Notes under the pieces: model-generated | Databases searched by the model: none | What the model saw: only the letters and a program-made list of their open reading frames with translations | What the model was told of the DNA's origin: nothing | Source: Bacillota bacterium | Lineage (GTDB): Bacteria; Bacillota; Clostridia; Oscillospirales; Ruminococcaceae | Assembly (NCBI GenBank): GCA_023431215.1 | Contig: JAEYXR010000123.1 | Location: 1-24,645 of the forward strand | Length of the DNA: 24,645 nucleotides | Reading direction: 5' to 3' | Made by a program: the position numbers and the translations under genes | Shown here: one piece after another, positions 21,059 through 24,645 of the stretch | How the letters are laid out: every line of letters begins with the position of its first letter | Numbering within the stretch: the stretch's first letter is position 1

Positions 21059-21775
21059 ATGTTTGACTATTTGGAGCGGACTGCTCTTATTTTGAGGGAG
21101 GAAGGGCTGGACAAGCTGAAAAACGCCCGGGTTGCTGTACTGGGACTGGGAGGTGTAGGCGGTAGTGCCGCCGAAGCCCTTTGCCGTGCCGGCGTGGGTA
21201 ATCTGCTGCTGGTAGACAGCGACAAAGTCACTCTTTCCAACCTTAACCGTCAGCTTTTGGCCACACGCAGCACACTGGGCCAGCCTAAAGCTCAGGCAGC
21301 ACAGCAGCGTCTGGCGGAGATTAACCCAAATTGCAATATTGCTATCGCACAGCGCTTTTATCTTCCTGAGGAATGCTCCTTTTTATATGACTGGCAGCCT
21401 GATTATATTGTAGACGCCATTGACACCGTAACCGCAAAACTCCATCTTGCAGAGGAATGTATGCGCAGAGAAATTGGACTGACATCCTCTATGGGCACAG
21501 GCAACCGTTTAGACCCCTCTGCTTTGCGTCTGGGAGATGTTGCCGATACCTCCGGTAACGGTTGCCCTTTGTGCCGTGTAATGCGTAGAGAGCTAAAAAA
21601 GCGCGGTGTAAAAAAGCTGGATGTGGTGTATTCCGTAGAGCTGCCCGCCCGGGGGGTATGTGCCGAAGCCGAGCACGGCCGCCACAGCCCCGGCAGCACG
21701 CCCTTTGTGCCGCCTGCCGCAGGCTGTTTGCTGGCATGGGCAACTGTTAGCAGACTGCTGGGACTCAGAAAGTAA
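21059..21775 (+). CDS. tcdA: tRNA threonylcarbamoyladenosine dehydratase
   Basis: A 238-residue E1-like (ThiF/MoeB superfamily) enzyme of the TcdA/CsdL group. It adenylates t6A37 in ANN-decoding tRNAs and cyclises it to ct6A. The nucleotide-binding loop GLGGVGG (29-35), D53, the NLNRQ motif (61-65) and the DAID motif (119-122) are intact, as is the C169-x2-C172 pair followed by basic residues. The length is somewhat short of the ~260 of E. coli TcdA but covers the domain. ATG 21059 follows a GGGAGGA ribosome site. azlC starts 18 nt after its stop, so it heads a three-gene transcript, with no obvious functional link to the transporter. Confidence 0.9.
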   Translation: MFDYLERTALILREEGLDKLKNARVAVLGLGGVGGSAAEALCRAGVGNLLLVDSDKVTLSNLNRQLLATRSTLGQPKAQAAQQRLAEINPNCNIAIAQRFYLPEECSFLYDWQPDYIVDAIDTVTAKLHLAEECMRREIGLTSSMGTGNRLDPSALRLGDVADTSGNGCPLCRVMRRELKKRGVKKLDVVYSVELPARGVCAEAEHGRHSPGSTPFVPPAAGCLLAWATVSRLLGLRK

Positions 21776-21793
21776 AAACCATGGAGAACTGCA

Positions 21794-22507
21794 ATGAAAT
21801 TGACACAACAAAGAAAAAAGCTGTTGCAACAAGCTTTTATTGATACTCTGCCTGTTTTGGCAGGGTATCTGGTACTGGGAATAGGCTTTGGCGTGTTGCT
21901 GCAAAGCAAGGGGTACGGTTTTGGCTGGGCTGTTTTGATGAGCCTGACTGTTTATGCAGGGTCTATGCAGTATGTGGCGGTAGACCTTCTGGCCAGCGGC
22001 GCCTCCCTCATCAGTACGGCTCTTATGACACTTATGGTCAACGGGCGGCACCTGTTTTACGGCTTATCCATGCTGGACAAGTACCAAAAATCGGGTAGGT
22101 GGAAGCCTTATCTCATTTTCTCTCTTACAGATGAAACCTATTCTTTGGTCTGTAGTCATCATGGCCTTTCAGAACAAGACAGAAAGCTTTATATGATAGC
22201 AATTTCTGTGCTGAATCATTTTTACTGGGTAACCGGCAGTGCGTTGGGAGGCATTTTAGGGGCAGCTGTTCGCTTTAATACCCGGGGTGTAGACTTTGCC
22301 ATGACAGCTCTTTTTGTAGTTATTTTTACAGAGCAGTGGCTTACTTCTGACCAGCACCTTCCTGCTGTTGTGGGTGTGGCAGTATCGGTGGTTTGTCTGA
22401 TACTCTTTGGCCCAAGTGGCTTTGTTATTCCGTCCATGGTTGGCATTACTGCTGTTTTGCTGCTGTTGCGCAGCAGGCTGGAGGAGGGGAGCAAAAGTGA
22501 TGAATGA
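21794..22507 (+). CDS. azlC: Branched-chain amino acid exporter, large subunit AzlC
   Basis: A 237-residue multi-pass membrane protein of the AzlC/YgaZ family, the large subunit of a two-component exporter for branched-chain amino acids and their analogues. The family opening (LPVLAGYLVLGIGFGVLLQSKG) and the SMQYVAVDLLASGA region are characteristic, and NGRHLFYGLSML is another conserved segment. A GGAG ribosome site precedes ATG 21794. Its last 8 nt overlap azlD, and both lie behind tcdA. Confidence 0.93.
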   Translation: MKLTQQRKKLLQQAFIDTLPVLAGYLVLGIGFGVLLQSKGYGFGWAVLMSLTVYAGSMQYVAVDLLASGASLISTALMTLMVNGRHLFYGLSMLDKYQKSGRWKPYLIFSLTDETYSLVCSHHGLSEQDRKLYMIAISVLNHFYWVTGSALGGILGAAVRFNTRGVDFAMTALFVVIFTEQWLTSDQHLPAVVGVAVSVVCLILFGPSGFVIPSMVGITAVLLLLRSRLEEGSKSDE

Positions 22508-22832
22508 CTCCTTACATGCTTTGGCTTTGATTGCTGTCATAGCAGCTGTTACCGCAATCATCAGGTTTTTACCTTTTTGGGTGTTTTCCAAAAACAGTTC
22601 TACACCCCAGGCAGTTGTTTTTTTGGGCAAATTTCTGCCCTGTGCCATTATGGTAATGCTGGTGGTGTATTGCCTAAAGGGTGTCTCCTTTTTATCTGCT
22701 CCTTATGGCATACCAGAGGCAATTGCCGTGGCTGTGGTAGTAGGCCTTTATATTTGGAAGCGAAGCACGCTACTGAGTATTTTGACAGGCACCCTTTGCT
22801 ACATGGCACTGGTACAGTTTGTTTTTTTATAA
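22500..22832 (+). CDS. azlD: Branched-chain amino acid exporter, small subunit AzlD
   Basis: A 110-residue hydrophobic protein with three or four membrane helices of the AzlD/YgaH family, partner of AzlC. RFLPFWVF and GKFLPCAIMVMLVVYCLKG are family features. ATG 22500 (or GTG 22497) overlaps the azlC stop, indicating translational coupling; GAGGAGGGG about 10 nt upstream is the ribosome site. The terminator at 22885 follows. Confidence 0.92.
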   Translation: MNDSLHALALIAVIAAVTAIIRFLPFWVFSKNSSTPQAVVFLGKFLPCAIMVMLVVYCLKGVSFLSAPYGIPEAIAVAVVVGLYIWKRSTLLSILTGTLCYMALVQFVFL

Positions 22833-22884
22833 GCCATCTAAGTCAGCCATTTTGTGTCCACCATAAATCCATAAAAAAACATGG

Positions 22885-22921
22885 CAAAAAAGCCCGCATC
22901 CAATGGATACGGGCTCTTTTC
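22885..22921. terminator. Bidirectional intrinsic terminator
   Basis: AGCCCGCATCC pairs with GGATACGGGCT (one C/A mismatch) around AAT, with an A-run before and a T-run after. It serves azlD on the plus strand and the ATPase gene on the minus strand. Confidence 0.85.
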
Positions 22922-22929
22922 AGTTATTA

Positions 22930-23340
22930 TTAAGCAATAAATCCACGAAGACGCTCGGGCAGTTCCGAGGGGTCGCAGGAAACGGTAAAGGTAATTTCAA
23001 CATTTGCCACGGAGGACAGTTTCAGCAGCTTATCTACCATAAGTGCAAAGGCTTCATAATCGCGGCCGCCAATTTTTAGCGTAGCATCTACAAAAATATG
23101 GGTAGTATCGTAGTTGCCCGCCATAAGTCCCGCCAAAAAGCCGTACAGAGCATCAAAACCCTGAATCTCGTATTCGTCAGTATCTACCAAACGAGCCTTA
23201 TGAGTAATGTCATAGGTAAGCTTAAGGCCTTTTTCCAGACATATCACATTTCCCTGAGAGACACTGACAGCCTCATTGCATCTAGCGATAAGGGTTTTGG
23301 TTTTTCCGGAGCCTTTGTTGCCTACAATAAGTTTAATCAT
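22930..23340 (-). CDS. Small P-loop ATP-binding protein of unknown function
   Basis: A 136-residue protein beginning MIKLIVGNKGSGKTKT, a Walker A motif (7-14) at the very N-terminus. A hydrophobic strand ending in Asp, THIFVDATLKIGG, may be the Walker B region. The start is ATG 23340, set by AAAGGAGG upstream; the frame is open to 23388 without a ribosome site. Similar short clostridial proteins are sometimes labelled twitching-motility ATPases, but no PilT motifs are present and no pilus genes are nearby. It follows the glucose-6-phosphate isomerase gene by 71 nt on the same strand and may share its transcript. Function not recognised. Confidence 0.78.
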   Translation of the reverse strand: MIKLIVGNKGSGKTKTLIARCNEAVSVSQGNVICLEKGLKLTYDITHKARLVDTDEYEIQGFDALYGFLAGLMAGNYDTTHIFVDATLKIGGRDYEAFALMVDKLLKLSSVANVEITFTVSCDPSELPERLRGFIA

Positions 23341-23411
23341 GTTGAGGTCCTCCTTTGTATTTAAAAAGCTGTTGCCGCTTTGGGACACAGTAGTAAAGAT
23401 GCGGGTAAATT

Positions 23412-24645
23412 TTATTCAAGCTGCCGGAGCAGCTCGCCCCGTAGCTCTTCATAACCGGGCTTGCCCAAAAGGGCGAACATATTCTTTTTATAAGCCTCTA
23501 CACCGGGCTGATCAAAGGGGTTGACACCCATCATATAGCCGCTGATGCCACAGGCTTTTTCAAAGAAGTACACCAAATATCCGTACTCCTCCTCGGAGAT
23601 TTCGGGAATCTCCAGCAGAATGTTGGGAACACCGCCCTGTGTGTGCGCAAGCACAGTGCCCTCCATTGCACGGCGGTTCACCTTGGACATTTCCTGATTG
23701 CTCAGGAAGTTCAGTCCATCCAGATTATCCGGGTCCTCTTCAATAAAAAACTCTTCCTTGGGCTTTTTAAAGTCCACCACTGTTTCAAACAGGTTGCGCA
23801 CCCCGTCCTGAATATACTGACCCATGGAGTGCAGGTCGGTGGAGAAGGTAACCGATGCGGGAAATACGCCCTTTTGGTCTTTTCCTTCACTTTCGCCATA
23901 AAGCTGTTTGAGCCACTCGTTCATCATGGTAAAGGCAGGCTCATAGGTGACAAAAAGCTCGGTGGTAAAGCCCTTGCGGTACAAAATGTTGCGCAGGGCT
24001 GCATAACGGTAGCAGGGGTTTTTATCTAAGTCAGGCTCGGCAAGTTCCTGCTCTGCCTTTTGGGCACCGGCCAAAATTTTATCTACATCTACACCGGCTA
24101 CCGCAATGGGTAAAAGACCCACTGCCGTCAGAACAGAATAGCGTCCGCCCACGTCATCGGGAACCACAAAGCTCTCCCAACCCTGTTTGTCGGCCTGTGC
24201 CTTCAGGGTGCCTCTGGCCTTGTCGGTGGTGCAGTAGATGCGCTTGTTTGCACCCTCTTCACCGTAACGGTCCACCAGCAGCTTGCGGAAAACACGGAAA
24301 GCCAACGCAGGCTCGGTGGTGGTGCCGGACTTGGAAATTACATTGACCGAAAAGTCCCGGTCCTTACACAGGGCAATTACTTCTCCCAGATAGGTGCTGC
24401 TGATGTTGCAGCCCACAAAATAAATATCGGGAGTATCCTTTGGCAGGTTGTTGTAAAAAGGAGACCGCAGCAGCTCAATGGCAGAGCGGGCACCCAGATA
24501 AGAGCCTCCGATACCGATAACGATTAGCACCTTGCTGTCAGCCTGAATACGAGCCGCAGCAGTTTTGATGCGTGCAAGCTCTTCTTTATCATGGTTGGTA
24601 GGCAGATGCACCCAACCCAAAAAATCATTGCCCAGGCCCGTACCC
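23412..24645 (-). CDS. pgi: Glucose-6-phosphate isomerase (5' truncated by window end)
   Basis: The glycolytic isomerase interconverting glucose-6-phosphate and fructose-6-phosphate. The frame is open past 24645 (GTGLGNDFLGW is read across the edge), so the N-terminal ~40 residues are missing and the TTG at 24620 is internal. The phosphate-binding GIGGSYLGARS, ISKSGTTTEPA, the signature DVGGRYSVLTAVGLLP and the C-terminal FDQPGVEAYKKN with the catalytic lysine are all present. The size matches the ~450-residue bacterial form. The ATPase gene lies downstream. Confidence 0.96.
   Translation of the reverse strand, partial: GTGLGNDFLGWVHLPTNHDKEELARIKTAAARIQADSKVLIVIGIGGSYLGARSAIELLRSPFYNNLPKDTPDIYFVGCNISSTYLGEVIALCKDRDFSVNVISKSGTTTEPALAFRVFRKLLVDRYGEEGANKRIYCTTDKARGTLKAQADKQGWESFVVPDDVGGRYSVLTAVGLLPIAVAGVDVDKILAGAQKAEQELAEPDLDKNPCYRYAALRNILYRKGFTTELFVTYEPAFTMMNEWLKQLYGESEGKDQKGVFPASVTFSTDLHSMGQYIQDGVRNLFETVVDFKKPKEEFFIEEDPDNLDGLNFLSNQEMSKVNRRAMEGTVLAHTQGGVPNILLEIPEISEEEYGYLVYFFEKACGISGYMMGVNPFDQPGVEAYKKNMFALLGKPGYEELRGELLRQLE

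Overview
The window looks like ordinary chromosome from a low-to-moderate GC Gram-positive anaerobe of the class Clostridia, probably Oscillospiraceae or a relative. That placement is an inference. It rests on AGGAGG-type ribosome sites with several TTG starts, meso-diaminopimelate dehydrogenase, a KtrB-type potassium channel subunit, a rubredoxin/ferredoxin operon, the yceD-rpmF pair, the DUF512 radical SAM-der pair, and DUF1292 and 6S RNA next to tcdA. No prophage, transposase, CRISPR array or integrative element was found.

Layout, left to right. 1-2330: the end of a CPBP-family membrane protease converges on a Nudix hydrolase-ktrB pair. 2650-4600: a tRNA-Arg(CCU) with a near-consensus promoter and its own terminator, a YbaK/ProX-type tRNA-editing protein and a membrane diguanylate cyclase. 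4695-6325: a pyridoxal kinase-ECF S component operon that probably salvages vitamin B6. 6614-8416: a small membrane-anchored protein, a structured intergenic stretch and a divergent LCP-family protein. 8646-12612: yceD-rpmF, the PDZ/radical SAM/DUF512 protein and the ribosome-assembly GTPase Der. 12638-13964: a minus-strand redox operon (rubredoxin plus helical domain, a 42-residue rubredoxin-like protein, a two-cluster ferredoxin) behind a strong promoter with a Fur/PerR-like dyad over the start site. 14191-17545: ddh, divergent from a stand-alone radical SAM/SPASM protein, then a membrane-bound XRE regulator. 17651-17946: a frameshifted XRE repressor gene beside a cluster of short dyads. 18062-19706: two tandem cyclophilins, one cytosolic and one a lipoprotein. 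20031-22832: DUF1292, a 6S RNA candidate, an array of hairpins between duplicated terminators, then tcdA-azlC-azlD. 22885-24645: a P-loop ATPase downstream of glucose-6-phosphate isomerase, which runs off the window.

Most genes are housekeeping: translation and ribosome assembly (rpmF, der, tcdA, tRNA, editing protein), envelope and wall (ddh, LCP protein, CPBP protease), redox defence, B6 salvage and protein folding. The least explained parts are the hairpin array at 20743-20865 between two identical 31-bp terminator copies, the redox operon whose rubrerythrin-like domain lacks the usual metal ligands, and the broken repressor with a surviving operator-like cluster.
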